Shown: positions 1 to 8,030, counted from the stretch's first letter. The stretch: 64,000 nt of DNA from Actinoplanes siamensis (GCF_016862395.1 NZ_BOMW01000061.1:1-64000); one strand, 5' to 3'. Translations and numbers: made by a program. Notes: a model not told the origin generated them from the letters alone.

Positions 1-167
1 AACGTCGCCGAGCCGCCCTTCGCCGGCCAAGCCTTCGTTGACGGCGTTCGGATCATCGCCTCGCTGGGCACGCCGCTGTGCATACATCCCTGGAGAGTCG
101 GCCTGCCGCCAGGGCGCTACGCCTCCCGCGGAGAGCCTCTCCCTTCTCGGCTTGGCCAGCAGGTCGA

Positions 168-189
168 CGACTGTCTCATGAGACAGTCG
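168..189. promoter_or_regulatory. 22-bp perfect palindrome, operator-like
   Basis: The core CTGTCTCATGAGACAG extends to a perfect 22-bp dyad. It lies about 30 bp before the chosen start of the small gene at 220. Perfect dyads of this length are typical of TetR-type or Fis-type activator sites. No regulator that could bind it is encoded next to it in the window. Confidence 0.45.
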
Positions 190-219
190 GATTCTGGAGA
201 ACATCCGTACCGGGTGGGG

Positions 220-486
220 ATGCCCGTCGGTGAGTACAAGTCGGCTGGAGTGCCGGTGCCGGACCTCGACAGCCCGGCGCCGGCCCCCACGCCGGAGGCC
301 CTGGAGCTGCCGGAGCGGCTGGAGGACCTTGAAGGCTGGCTGGTCGCGATGTTGCGTAGCGTGCCGCAGGAGCGGATGTTCGGCGCGGTCGCCCGCGCCG
401 AACGTGAGGCCGGCACCCGGTTCGCCTCGCGCGAGGTGGTGAAGGCGATGCGCAAGGTGTTGTCGCGGGAGCTGACCCGGGCCTGA
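220..486 (+). CDS. small hypothetical protein
   Basis: I do not recognise this 88-residue protein. It has a Pro/Ala/Asp-rich N-terminal third, then a charged, probably helical C-terminal half ending in RKVLSRELTRA. No membrane segment or signal peptide is visible. The start is uncertain. The reading frame is open without a stop from base 1, and another ATG at 178 lies in the middle of a perfect palindrome at 168-189. ATG 220 is chosen because it follows that palindrome, but the only purine-rich stretch before it (GGGTGGGG) is too close to be a good ribosome site. The frame could also be the end of a gene that begins left of the window. Confidence 0.4.
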   Translation: MPVGEYKSAGVPVPDLDSPAPAPTPEALELPERLEDLEGWLVAMLRSVPQERMFGAVARAEREAGTRFASREVVKAMRKVLSRELTRA

Positions 487-491
487 GCCGC

Positions 492-1076
492 TCAGCCGGC
501 GGCAGGAACCGGCTCGTCGAAGTTGATGCTCGTCGTAGCGCCGTGGCCCTGGATGCCGATCGACTCGTACAGCCGGCCGAGCACGTCGAGGCGGCGGTTG
601 ACCTCGCTGGTGGGCAGCCAGTACCGCATCGGTTTCGGGCCCCAGCCGGCCGCCGCGTACAGCTGGTCGGTCTCGCCGCCGACCTCGTAGCCGAACTCCT
701 CCAGGTCGGTGGCGTGGTTGAACCGGATCCCGAGGTCCTCCTGGATCTTGGTCATCACGTTCCACTGCGCGAGGATCGCGTGGACCATCTCGTCGACCGG
801 CGCGGCGACCAGCAGCTCGGCCCGATCCTCGTCGCCGGTGGCCTCCAGCACGGCGGCCTTGAGCGCGAGCACCCGCAGGCCCTCGACCGCCAGCTTCGGC
901 GAGTCCTGCTCCACGTTCCAGTCGTTGATCGTGGCGTAGCCGGTCGTGGTGAACCAGCAACACGTGTACTTCAGCGAACTCTCGGTCAGGTGGGTGTAGA
1001 GCGGGTGCGCCTCGATCTGGGCGAGGATCTCGGCGGCCCGGGCGCCGACGGCGGGGATGTCCAGGTCGGTGGTCAT
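492..1076 (-). CDS. conserved hypothetical protein
   Basis: A 194-residue soluble protein. The start is ATG at 1076, with GGAAGGAG nine bases upstream; a longer frame reaching 1289 has no comparable site. The middle segment VDEMVHAIL...GIRFNHATD faintly resembles the VDE(V)WH...F.HH block of glycine-rich-domain proteins, but similarity is too weak to name a function. Two adjacent cysteines and several tryptophans lie near residue 35. There is no signal peptide or membrane helix. Its neighbours (a small unknown gene and a transposon scar) give no functional hint. Confidence 0.7.
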   Translation of the reverse strand: MTTDLDIPAVGARAAEILAQIEAHPLYTHLTESSLKYTCCWFTTTGYATINDWNVEQDSPKLAVEGLRVLALKAAVLEATGDEDRAELLVAAPVDEMVHAILAQWNVMTKIQEDLGIRFNHATDLEEFGYEVGGETDQLYAAAGWGPKPMRYWLPTSEVNRRLDVLGRLYESIGIQGHGATTSINFDEPVPAAG

Positions 1077-1235
1077 AGCGGTGCTCCTTCCGATGAGGGG
1101 AGAGGATCCGGCCGAACCGGCGTGAAGCACGTCGGCGGCCAATGCACCCAGCGTCACCGGACGGCTGCGGGTTGAGAACCCCTCCGGTGTTGCGGCAACA
1201 TCGACGGCAACGGATCCCGAGGGGGCGGCCTGGTG

Positions 1236-1368
1236 ATGGACGCCGACAGCGACGCCGTACGCCACGTCTTCGGCGTGGTCCTGCACCACCTGCGCACCGA
1301 GGCCGGGCTAAGCCTGCGCGCCCTGGCCGCCCAGGCCCGCTACGACCACACCCGGCTCAGCCGCGCCG
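1236..1368 (+). pseudogene. 5' stub of an XRE-type helix-turn-helix regulator
   Basis: From the ATG at 1236 about 44 residues read like the start of a helix-turn-helix regulator: LRTEAGLSLRALAAQARYDH then TRLSRA, the usual helix 2-turn-helix 3 pattern. Homology stops at about 1368, and the next bases are antisense transposase sequence, so the regulator lost everything after its first DNA-binding helices. A GAGGGGG stretch lies about 12 bases before the start. The stub cannot make a functional full-length regulator. Confidence 0.6.
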
Positions 1369-1780
1369 ATCCAGCGCATCGTCGACCGAGCGCGCCTCCA
1401 ACGCGCGCACCGTCGCCAGCAGGGTGGCCAGCTTGCGCGCGTACGGATGCCGGCGCAACGTCGGCGCCTTCGCCTCCAACCCGTACCGGGCCAGCTCCCA
1501 CACCCGCCGGCGCGGCACCACCCCCACGTCGAGCGCGCCCAGGCCCAGCCCGGCGACCTCACCGACCCGCTGCAGGGCACGGAATATCCCCGTGCCCGAC
1601 GTCCTCGTGACCGGCGTGCGCAACCGCTCCAACTGCGAAAACCGGGAACCGTCCGGCACATCGAGCAGCCCCTCCAACAGCCGGACCTGATCAGCCGACA
1701 CCAGGCACGACAGCCGCTCGTGCAGCCGGTCCGTGGCCTGCGCCCGGACCTGCCGAACGACGCGGGGAGTCCTCGATACC
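1369..1780 (-). pseudogene. Tn3-family transposase remnant (DUF4158-like part)
   Basis: On the minus strand about 135 residues match the N-terminal part of actinobacterial Tn3-type transposases. The visible blocks are PRVVRQVRAQATDRLHERL, then LLEGLLDVPDGSRFSQLERL, GEVAGLGLGALDVG, RRHPYARKLATLLATVRALE and ARSVDDALD. A complete enzyme of this family is near 1,000 residues, so only about one seventh remains, with neither catalytic DDE residues nor terminal repeats. The remnant is abutted on both sides by broken host genes, which marks an old insertion followed by deletions. Confidence 0.7.
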
Positions 1781-2105
1781 CGAATCCGGCGTCACCGACC
1801 TGCCAGACCTCTCGGCGCGCTCGGGAAGAGGCGGTTACCGCCGCGCTCGGCCGTTCCGATGCGATCAACTCCGAGTCGACGCGGCCCGCCAGCTCCGCGG
1901 TCATGGCGGCAACCGCGGTGTGCGCGTCGACGTCGCGCGGAAGCCGCCGCACCGCGTCCCGGCAAGCCGCCATGGCCCACCAGCCGCCAGCCACGCTTCC
2001 GTAACGCCGGCCGCTCACGTCCGTGGCGCCATCGATAGCGGCCGCGTGCTCGCACACTTCGGAATCCCCGTACTTGCCGAGTACGAGCTGTTCCACGATC
2101 TCCAC
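1776..2105 (-). pseudogene. 5' stub of a PP2C-like phosphatase gene
   Basis: A GTG start at 2105 opens about 110 residues that resemble the N-terminus of bacterial PP2C-like Ser/Thr phosphatases: an AAIDGATD block (metal-binding Asp region), a Gly-rich YGSVAGGWWAM segment, and REVWQVGDAGFGY. After the last block the frame runs into transposase-derived sequence in another frame, and the second half of the fold is missing. The family assignment rests on short motifs and is moderate. The gene appears to have been cut by the same event that broke the HTH gene at 1236. Confidence 0.45.
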
Positions 2106-2240
2106 AGATCCGATCTTCGCTCACAAGACGCTTGAGCATGAGAACGCAACGCGAGGCGGAGGGTGATCCTGCTCTGCCTCGGGGATGTCGGCGAAGCCGT
2201 CCTTTTAGGGTTGGTGCGGCTTGCCGCACTGCCTCTATGG

Positions 2241-2259
2241 CATCCTAGGATGATAGGAC
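2241..2259. promoter_or_regulatory. CATCCTAGGA-type intergenic motif, copy 1
   Basis: CATCCTAGGATGATAGGAC contains the palindrome ATCCTAGGAT and two direct TAGGA units 8 bp apart. Near-copies lie at 10511-10529 and 30806-30824, also between genes, and a half copy lies at 37373-37387. A small perfect hairpin (GTGCGGC-TT-GCCGCAC, 2214-2229) sits just before this copy. The position is upstream of the PP2C-like stub on the minus strand. The function is unknown; a regulator site or promoter element is most likely. Confidence 0.5.
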
Positions 2260-2265
2260 AGACCC

Positions 2266-3288
2266 TTACCGCAGCGCCTCGCCGGCCCAGCGGGCCACCA
2301 CCTCAAGCACCCGCGCCCGCCCGGCGAACCTCTCCGGCCAGCTCCGCGAGTCGTAGGCCGCCGCGTGCTGATCCCGCATCAACGCGTCGATCATCCGCGG
2401 CGCGAGCCAGAAGTACTTGGCCGCCCCGGTGACCATGATCGCCCGCTGCACCAGAGCAGGATCGACATCGGACATCCCGCGTACGTAGCCCTCCGTGACC
2501 GCGGCCAGCACCCCGTCCATCAGCGACAGGTCGACCAGCCCGTCCAGGAACGTGTCCAGCGCGAGGTTCGCCGCGTCCTCCCCGATCGCGCCCGGCCCGG
2601 TGAACGCCCAGTCCAGCAGCACCGGCCCGGACTCGGCGAGCACCAGATTCATCGGCCACACGTCGTGATGGCACAACGTCCGCGGCAGGGCGCCGGCCAC
2701 CGCCAACAGATCATGGCGCCGCGCCCACATCTCCCGTAGCCCGGCGCGCAACTGCGGCGTCCAGGCCGACACCACCACCGGATGATCCCAATCCAGTTCC
2801 GGGGGTACGGGCTGGGCCAGCGTGTAGTCGCGCAAAAAGTCCCGGGCCAGCCAGGCGAATCCCGGCGGGCTGCCGATCCACCGCGACTGCGCCACCCCGA
2901 GCCGGTACGCGACATTCCCCAGATCCGCCGGCCGCCACACCCGCATCGGCGCCCCGCGCACATCGGCGAACAGCATCACGATCGAGCCGTCGGCGCGCTC
3001 CTCGATCTCGTACAGTTCCGGAACCGCCAGTCCACCCGCGGCGAACGCAGTCCGCGCCAGCCCCTCCTGATACGCGATCGGCTCCCGCCGCCAATAGTTG
3101 AAATGACCGGGGTCATCGCTGGCCGCCAGATGCGCGGCCGCCCCGGGACGCCGCCGCATGACCATTTTCCGCACCGCGGTCCCACCGGCCCACGGAACGC
3201 GCCACACCCCGCCGGTGACCTCATTGGCAGTGCCGTACGTCAATTGCTCCTCGGGTGCGCTCACGGCCGAGAAATCCGGGTGATCCAC
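2266..3288 (-). CDS. aminoglycoside phosphotransferase-like kinase
   Basis: A 340-residue protein with the APH/choline-kinase fold. The Brenner motif appears as CHHDVWPMNLVL (catalytic Asp and Asn), and the metal-binding motif is LLDWAFTGPGAIGEDAANL, with the usual DFG/DW(E/G) Asp present. The N-terminal lobe carries a plausible nucleotide-binding lysine in VRKMVMRRR. The start is GTG at 3288 with no obvious ribosome site. It is divergent from the gene at 3315, with only 26 bp between. The substrate cannot be told: actinomycetes have many such kinases acting on small hydroxylated metabolites, and antibiotic resistance should not be assumed. Confidence 0.75.
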   Translation of the reverse strand: MDHPDFSAVSAPEEQLTYGTANEVTGGVWRVPWAGGTAVRKMVMRRRPGAAAHLAASDDPGHFNYWRREPIAYQEGLARTAFAAGGLAVPELYEIEERADGSIVMLFADVRGAPMRVWRPADLGNVAYRLGVAQSRWIGSPPGFAWLARDFLRDYTLAQPVPPELDWDHPVVVSAWTPQLRAGLREMWARRHDLLAVAGALPRTLCHHDVWPMNLVLAESGPVLLDWAFTGPGAIGEDAANLALDTFLDGLVDLSLMDGVLAAVTEGYVRGMSDVDPALVQRAIMVTGAAKYFWLAPRMIDALMRDQHAAAYDSRSWPERFAGRARVLEVVARWAGEALR

Positions 3289-3314
3289 ATGGTTCCGGAT
3301 GGTAGACCTGCCGG

Positions 3315-4406
3315 ATGCCCGAATTCCGGCCCGGCGTGGAACTGGCCCGCCGCTTCTACCTCGAGGCGGTCCGCCCGCTGCTCGGCGACCGCCCGCACAT
3401 CGCCGCCCGGATCGGCCCCGGCAGCGACGTGCTCGGCTACGACACCGAACGCTCCACCGACCACGACTGGGGTCCCCGCGTCGACCTGTTCCTCGACGAC
3501 CCCGGCGACCTGGGCGAGGAACTGCGGCACCGGCTGCCGAAGAGCTTCCTGGGCTGGCCGGTCAACTTCGCCCCGCCCGGCGCCCGGGTCCGCTCGATGG
3601 CCGCCACCGACGGCCCGGTCGACCACTACGTCACCGTGACCCGCCTGGACAGCTGGCTGCGCACCCGGATCGGCGCGGACCCGCACTGGCTGGCGATCCC
3701 CTGGCAGCGGCTCGCCGAGATCACCGGCGGCGCCGTCTTCCACGACCCGCGCGGCGAGCTCACCGCGGTCCGCGACCGGCTCACCTGGTACCCGGACGAG
3801 CTCTGGCGGTACGTGCTGGGCTGCCAGTGGGCCCGGATCGGCCGGGAGGAGGCGTTCGTGGGCCGCACCGCGGAGCTCGGCGACGACCCGGGATCGCGGA
3901 TCGTGACCGCCTGCCTCGCCCGCGATCTGGCCCGCCTGCTGCTGTTGCAGCAACGGCGCTGGCCGCCGTACGGCAAATGGCTCACCACCGCGATCCGGAA
4001 CGACCCGGCGGCGAACCACCTGACCCGGGCATTGTCGGCAGACGATGCGGATCGCAGATCCGCGGCCCTCTGCGACGCCTACGAGGAAGCCGCCCGCCGG
4101 CAGAACGCCCTGCGGCTCTGCGCGCCCCAGGAAACGCGGCGCAGGCCGTTCTTCGACCGCGGCTATCCGGTGATCGACGCCGGACGGTTCGCCGCCGCGC
4201 TCCTCGACGGCCAAGCCCCGATCGGGTCCATCGATCAGCTCTGCGACAACAGCGACGTGCTGGAACGGCCCGCATTCTGCATCGCCGTGAGCAACGCGGC
4301 GCACTCTTCAGGAGCACACCCCCGGCCGGGCGGGCCGGGGGCTCACCTCAGTCCAGGACGGTCACCGCGACGTCGTGACCCCCGTAGTTCTCCGGGATCA
4401 CGGTGA
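3315..4406 (+). CDS. DUF4037-like nucleotidyltransferase-fold protein
   Basis: A 363-residue protein whose first 310 residues resemble DUF4037 proteins: GPGSDVLGYDTERSTDHDWG gives the Gly-Ser plus Asp pattern of nucleotidyltransferases, followed by LPWY-type helical blocks (YPDELWRYVLGCQW) and a C-terminal GSIDQLCDNSDVL. The substrate is unknown. The last 30 or so residues (Pro, Arg, Ser, Gly) do not look like the family. They run through a hairpin at 4319-4341 and 59 bp into the antisense of the PIN gene at 4348. A small frameshift near 4250-4290 that removed the natural stop would explain this; the alternative is a real but odd tail. Confidence 0.65.
   Translation: MPEFRPGVELARRFYLEAVRPLLGDRPHIAARIGPGSDVLGYDTERSTDHDWGPRVDLFLDDPGDLGEELRHRLPKSFLGWPVNFAPPGARVRSMAATDGPVDHYVTVTRLDSWLRTRIGADPHWLAIPWQRLAEITGGAVFHDPRGELTAVRDRLTWYPDELWRYVLGCQWARIGREEAFVGRTAELGDDPGSRIVTACLARDLARLLLLQQRRWPPYGKWLTTAIRNDPAANHLTRALSADDADRRSAALCDAYEEAARRQNALRLCAPQETRRRPFFDRGYPVIDAGRFAAALLDGQAPIGSIDQLCDNSDVLERPAFCIAVSNAAHSSGAHPRPGGPGAHLSPGRSPRRRDPRSSPGSR
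4319..4341. terminator. GC-rich hairpin between convergent genes
   Basis: CCCCCGGCC-GGGCG-GGCCGGGGG forms a perfect 9-bp stem with a 5-nt loop. It lies 6 bp past the stop of the minus-strand PIN gene and inside the run-on tail of the plus-strand DUF4037-like gene. Position and symmetry suit a bidirectional terminator; there is no T-tract. Confidence 0.55.
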
Positions 4407-4758
4407 CGATCGCGCCACCCATCTCCTTGGCCTCACGGAGGACGTGCCCGACCATCGGCGGACCGGTGAGCAGCCGGCACATCGGGTGATGCTCCAGCCG
4501 CGGCCGGGCGTAGTTCCCCGCCTCCACCGAGGCCTCCCCGTGCAGCGGCAACTCGACGACCCGGCGATCCAGCATGTACTCCCACATCGCCGGCGTGGCT
4601 TTCAGGACCACCTGCGCCTCCAGGACAGCGGCGGCCGGAGCGACCACACTGAACCTGTCGACCTCCGCATCCGCCAGCATGTTCATCACCGCGGGGTGCC
4701 CGTTGAAGAGTTCCACCAGCGCGGAGGCGTCCAGGATATAGGGCTGGGTCCCGGTCAT
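4348..4758 (-). CDS. PIN-domain toxin-like protein (VapC type)
   Basis: A 136-residue protein starting at ATG 4758, which overlaps the stop of the upstream small gene by 4 nt (ATGA). The N-terminus YILDASALVELFNG has the first conserved Asp of PIN ribonucleases, and a Glu follows in AAAVLEAQ. The C-terminal acidic motif is less clear (VTVIPENYGGHDVAVTVLD), so catalytic competence is not certain. PIN toxins cleave tRNA or rRNA and are kept inactive by the partner antitoxin; here the coupled partner is the gene at 4755-4946. A hairpin lies directly after the stop. Confidence 0.65.
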   Translation of the reverse strand: MTGTQPYILDASALVELFNGHPAVMNMLADAEVDRFSVVAPAAAVLEAQVVLKATPAMWEYMLDRRVVELPLHGEASVEAGNYARPRLEHHPMCRLLTGPPMVGHVLREAKEMGGAIVTVIPENYGGHDVAVTVLD

Positions 4759-4946
4759 CCGGCGATGGCCTTCCGCCGTGCCGCCCATTCCGTCAAGCGG
4801 CGGTTGCTGTTCTCGATCCACGCCCGGTAGCGCCCTTCGTCGTCCTCGGTCCACGGCTTCGGTGCGGGCAGTCCCAGCTCCGCACAGAAGAGTTCCTGAA
4901 ACTGCCGATGCCGGGCAGCTTCTTGAAGGATGTTGTCATGCGACAT
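4755..4946 (-). CDS. small antitoxin-like partner of the PIN protein
   Basis: A 63-residue acidic-helical protein beginning MSHDNILQEAARHRQFQELF. It is immediately upstream of, and translationally coupled to, the PIN gene. It lacks a recognisable ribbon-helix-helix or AbrB motif at the N-terminus. The Trp-rich end (WIENSNRRLTEWAARRK) may be the toxin-wrapping segment. The antitoxin role is inferred from order, size and overlap. A longer frame reaching 5102 is rejected because it has no ribosome site and a random N-terminus. Confidence 0.55.
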   Translation of the reverse strand: MSHDNILQEAARHRQFQELFCAELGLPAPKPWTEDDEGRYRAWIENSNRRLTEWAARRKAIAG

Positions 4947-5061
4947 GTTGACCAGGGTACAGGGCACACCCCACATACGACTAGTTGTCGCACGACCGGG
5001 TGAGCGTGAAGATTCCTGGATCAGGCCCGGTACGCTGGCCGCGGACCCGCAAGGAGCGTCC

Positions 5062-5229
5062 GTGCTTCCGTCCGCATTCGTGTTCCTCGCCCTCGCGTTC
5101 AACTGCCTCGGCGCCGGCTCCTACCTCTACAGATCCGCCCGCCGCGAGATCCAGCCGTTGCTCGGGTTCAGCATGGCGGCGGTCGTCACGCTGCGGCGTC
5201 ACCGGGCGGCGGCAGATCGGCGACCGTGA
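5062..5229 (+). pseudogene. 5' stub of a membrane protein gene
   Basis: AAGGAG at 5051-5056 precedes a GTG at 5062 that opens with LPSAFVFLALAFNCLGAGSY, a clear first membrane helix, then LYRSARREIQPL. This reads like the start of a small polytopic actinobacterial membrane protein, but after about 40 residues the frame runs into the antisense 3' end of the gene at 5186 and stops. It is probably a gene truncated by a deletion. Confidence 0.5.
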
Positions 5230-6121
5230 CGGTACGAGTCGACGGATGATCCACGAACTCGTCCCAGATCGCGCGGAACACGGCTACCAACTGGCCGCCC
5301 GGATCGTTGATCAGCACCTCACCCCAGATCCGCAGGGCGCCCGGGTCGTCGCCGTACTCCTGCAGCTGCAACACCACCGCCGTACGGTCCACGATGATGA
5401 ACTTGAAGGGGAACCGCCGCCGGGTCACCCGCAGTGACACCTTGCCGGCTCGCGCCCGTTGCAGTCCGACCATGTGGTGACAGTGCTTGACCAGCTGCGG
5501 CGTGCGCGCGTGACGCAGCGACGATTCCGGTTCCACCACCTGGATGATCCGGCGGTACGAGATACCCGGACTCGTTTGCCGCACCAGCGCGTCGAAGGAC
5601 TCGAACGCGTCGGCCTGGTACTGCGCGTCCATCGCCTCGTTGGGCCAGCTACCATCCTCGAGCAGCAGGTCGAGGATGAGGATCTCCTCCTTCGCGGCTC
5701 CCATCAGCTGACGCGTCCGATCGGTCTCGACGGATTTCGCCTCGTTCAGCTCGCTGAGCGTCAACGCGTCGGCTCGCATGCCGACATTCGCCGCCATCGC
5801 CGCGATCTCCCGCCTGACAGCGGCGATCCGGCGATCGGTGGAGCCCGCCAGACGCCTGTGTTCGACTGTCGTGCCGCGGATCGTGGTGAGCAGCTCCCGG
5901 TCGGCCTGAAGTCGGCTGTCGATGGTCGCGGTCAGCCCGGTCAGCAGTGCCACGACAAGCAGACAGACCACGATCGCGGCGGCTGCGGCCAGCCGTAGCT
6001 GGTTGTCGGCGAGTTCCTGCACCGCGGCGCCGAGCACGGCCGCGATCAGCGCGCCGCACACCGCGAAGACGATCCGCCAATGCTTGACGACCCATGCCCT
6101 GAGGCGCCGCCGCTCCGCCAT
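5186..6121 (-). CDS. membrane-anchored protein with a C-terminal soluble domain
   Basis: A 311-residue protein of unknown function. Residues about 12-32 and 40-65 form two membrane helices, followed by a coiled-coil-like segment (about 66-125). The remaining soluble domain includes EEILILDLLLEDGSW and KFIIVDRTAVVLQL, blocks that recall the strands around the active site of phospholipase-D-like folds, but no HKD motif is present, so I do not assign an activity. The layout (short cytoplasmic tail, helical hairpin, coiled coil, C-terminal domain) is that of a membrane-tethered sensor or effector. It is monocistronic, with the stub at 5062 reaching into its 3' end. Confidence 0.7.
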   Translation of the reverse strand: MAERRRLRAWVVKHWRIVFAVCGALIAAVLGAAVQELADNQLRLAAAAAIVVCLLVVALLTGLTATIDSRLQADRELLTTIRGTTVEHRRLAGSTDRRIAAVRREIAAMAANVGMRADALTLSELNEAKSVETDRTRQLMGAAKEEILILDLLLEDGSWPNEAMDAQYQADAFESFDALVRQTSPGISYRRIIQVVEPESSLRHARTPQLVKHCHHMVGLQRARAGKVSLRVTRRRFPFKFIIVDRTAVVLQLQEYGDDPGALRIWGEVLINDPGGQLVAVFRAIWDEFVDHPSTRTVTVADLPPPGDAAA

Positions 6122-6324
6122 GACGCGAGTGTTCCACGACCACGCGAGCCCATCGATACGCCGGGCGGCTGACGCCTACCGGTCAATGCCGCGCACAGCA
6201 CCTCGGTGACCAGCCGGACGAGGTCGTCGCCGGCCACGCGTGCACCCGCCGGCGGACCCGACCAGCCCGCAGCGTCCCCGGCACCGTGGTTGCCACTGCG
6301 TTGGTGTCACCGGACGAGTGTTTC

Positions 6325-6339
6325 TGCAGGTAACCTGCA
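6325..6339. promoter_or_regulatory. TGCAGGTAACCTGCA dyad upstream of a metal exporter gene
   Basis: A perfect 7-1-7 palindrome lies 71 bp before the start of the cation diffusion facilitator gene. Exporters of this family are usually controlled by ArsR/SmtB or MerR-type metal sensors, so this is a reasonable operator candidate. No such regulator is encoded nearby. The rest of the 6122-6409 spacer shows nothing else. Confidence 0.45.
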
Positions 6340-6409
6340 TCCGCAACGCCGTCGCGCGCACGCACGAGCACATATTGTGGGCGGGCGACGCCGATGAGAA
6401 GAGACCTCC

Positions 6410-7378
6410 ATGCCGTACCTTCGCTGGCCCCACGCCCGCGACACCGCCGAGCGGGTCGACGCGGAGCTGGAGTCGTCGCGCGCCGGCGTGCGGGCGCTGT
6501 GGATCTCGCTGGCCGTGCTCGGCGCCACAGCCGTGGCGCAGGCCGTGATCTTCTGGTTCGCCGGCTCGGCCGCGCTGCTCGGCGACACCCTGCACAACGC
6601 CGCCGGCGCGCTGACCGCCGTACCGTTGGGAATCGCCTTCTGGCTGGGCCGGCGGGCCGCCACCCGGTCGTACACCCAGGGTTTCGGCCGCGCCGGCGAC
6701 CTGGCCGGCGTCGCCGTCGTCCTGGTGATCGCGGCATCCGCCGCGGTTTCCGCGGCCTTCGCGGTCCACCGCCTGGCCGAGCCGCGGACCGTCACCCACC
6801 TGCCCTGGATGCTCGCGGCCGGCGTGACCGGTTTCGCCGGCAACGAGCTCGTCGCCCGCTACCGCATCGCCGTCGGCCGCCGGATCGGCTCGGCCGCCCT
6901 GGTCGCCGACGGACTGTACGCCCGCACCGACGGCTTCGCCTCACTCTCCGTCGTCCTGGCCGCGGCCGGTGCGGCACTCGGCTGGCACTGGGCGGATCCG
7001 GTCGTCGGGCTCCTGCTCACCCTCGTCGTCGTGCTCGTCGTCAAGGACACCGGCCGCAACCTCTGCCGGCGGCTGATGGACCGCGTCGACCCGGAGCTCG
7101 CCGGCCGCGCCGAGCGCGAGCTGCGGCTGGTCCCCGGCGTCCGCGACGTCTGCGGCCTGCGTCTGCGCTGGATCGGACACCACCTGCACGCCGAGGCCGC
7201 AATCGTGGTCGACGCCGCGCTGACCCTGATGGCCGCCCACGAGATCGCCGCCGACGCCGAGCACCAGCTCACCCACCACGTCCCGCGCCTCACCGGGGCC
7301 ACCGTGCACGCCACCCCCGACACCCACCCGGGCGCCGAGCAGCACCTGCGCGTCTCCCCCGCCCGCACGACCGGGTGA
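6410..7378 (+). CDS. cation diffusion facilitator family transporter
   Basis: A 322-residue inner-membrane antiporter that would export divalent metal ions (Zn2+, Co2+ or similar). Six membrane helices are visible. The helix-2 motif GDTLHNAAGAL has the usual Asp with the family His/Asn position, and helix 5 carries VADGLYARTDGFASL with conserved Asp residues. A hydrophilic tail of about 100 residues (NLCRRLMDRVDPEL onward) forms the ferredoxin-like regulatory domain and has several His residues. AAGAGACCTCC precedes the ATG. The second family member at 8073 is only distantly similar, so the two are not a recent duplication. Confidence 0.85.
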   Translation: MPYLRWPHARDTAERVDAELESSRAGVRALWISLAVLGATAVAQAVIFWFAGSAALLGDTLHNAAGALTAVPLGIAFWLGRRAATRSYTQGFGRAGDLAGVAVVLVIAASAAVSAAFAVHRLAEPRTVTHLPWMLAAGVTGFAGNELVARYRIAVGRRIGSAALVADGLYARTDGFASLSVVLAAAGAALGWHWADPVVGLLLTLVVVLVVKDTGRNLCRRLMDRVDPELAGRAERELRLVPGVRDVCGLRLRWIGHHLHAEAAIVVDAALTLMAAHEIAADAEHQLTHHVPRLTGATVHATPDTHPGAEQHLRVSPARTTG

Positions 7379-7449
7379 GAGACATTCACCAGCTTCATGA
7401 GGTACGCCGTGGCCACCGGTCGGCCGCCGCGCCCGGATAGAGTCCGTCC

Positions 7450-8016
7450 GTGACAGAGATCGCCCTGGCCACTCCGGCCGATCGCACGAAAGTGCTCGCC
7501 AGTCTCGTCCCCGCGTTCGAGAACGATCCGGTGCTGCGCCATCTGTTCCCCGACGACGACACCTACCCGGAGCACGCCGCCGCCTTCTTCGGCGGCCTCT
7601 TCGACAAGCGGGTCGGCCGCGACGCGATCTGGATCGCCGAGGGCGGCAACGCCGTCGCCATCTGGGAACCGCCCGCCGACGGCACCCCGCCGGCCGCGCC
7701 CGGCCGGGGCCTGCCCGCCGACGTGGAGAAGCGCATCGACGCGTACGACCACGCCGTCCACGCCCTGCTGCCGGACGGGCCGTACTGGTATCTCGGGGTC
7801 CTCGGCACCCACCCGGACCACCGGGGCCGCCGCCTGGGCCACGCCGTGATGGCCGAAGGCCTCCGGCGCGCCGCCGCGGCCGGGCTCCCGGCGATCCTGG
7901 AGACCTCCACCGAGGGCAACGTCGCGATGTACCAGCGGGCCGGCTGGGAGGTCGTCGCCTCCACCACCGACCCGCTGCCGCTCTGGGTGCTCGCCCACCA
8001 CACTCGCACCCGGTAG
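7450..8016 (+). CDS. GNAT-family N-acetyltransferase
   Basis: A 188-residue protein from GTG 7450. The acetyl-CoA loop is present as YWYLGVLGTHPDHRGRRLGHAVM (motif A: V.P..RG.G.G), and motif B includes NVAMYQRAGWEVV. The N-terminal lobe, with an Asn-Asp-Pro stretch and HLFPDD, matches the group of GNATs often found next to transporters in actinomycetes. The acyl acceptor is unknown. It converges on the transporter gene at 8073, with a strong hairpin between them. Confidence 0.85.
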   Translation: MTEIALATPADRTKVLASLVPAFENDPVLRHLFPDDDTYPEHAAAFFGGLFDKRVGRDAIWIAEGGNAVAIWEPPADGTPPAAPGRGLPADVEKRIDAYDHAVHALLPDGPYWYLGVLGTHPDHRGRRLGHAVMAEGLRRAAAAGLPAILETSTEGNVAMYQRAGWEVVASTTDPLPLWVLAHHTRTR

Positions 8017-8030
8017 GCGTCCCCGCCGGC

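Noticed and set aside
492..1289. Start at 1289 for the minus-strand hypothetical gene
   Set aside because: ATG 1076 has a strong GGAAGGAG site; the upstream 71 residues look random and overlap the HTH stub.
2266..3288. Antibiotic resistance function for the two phosphotransferase-like genes (2266 and 38250)
   Set aside because: The fold is certain, but the family is broad, and neither gene shows the residues or context of a known resistance kinase.
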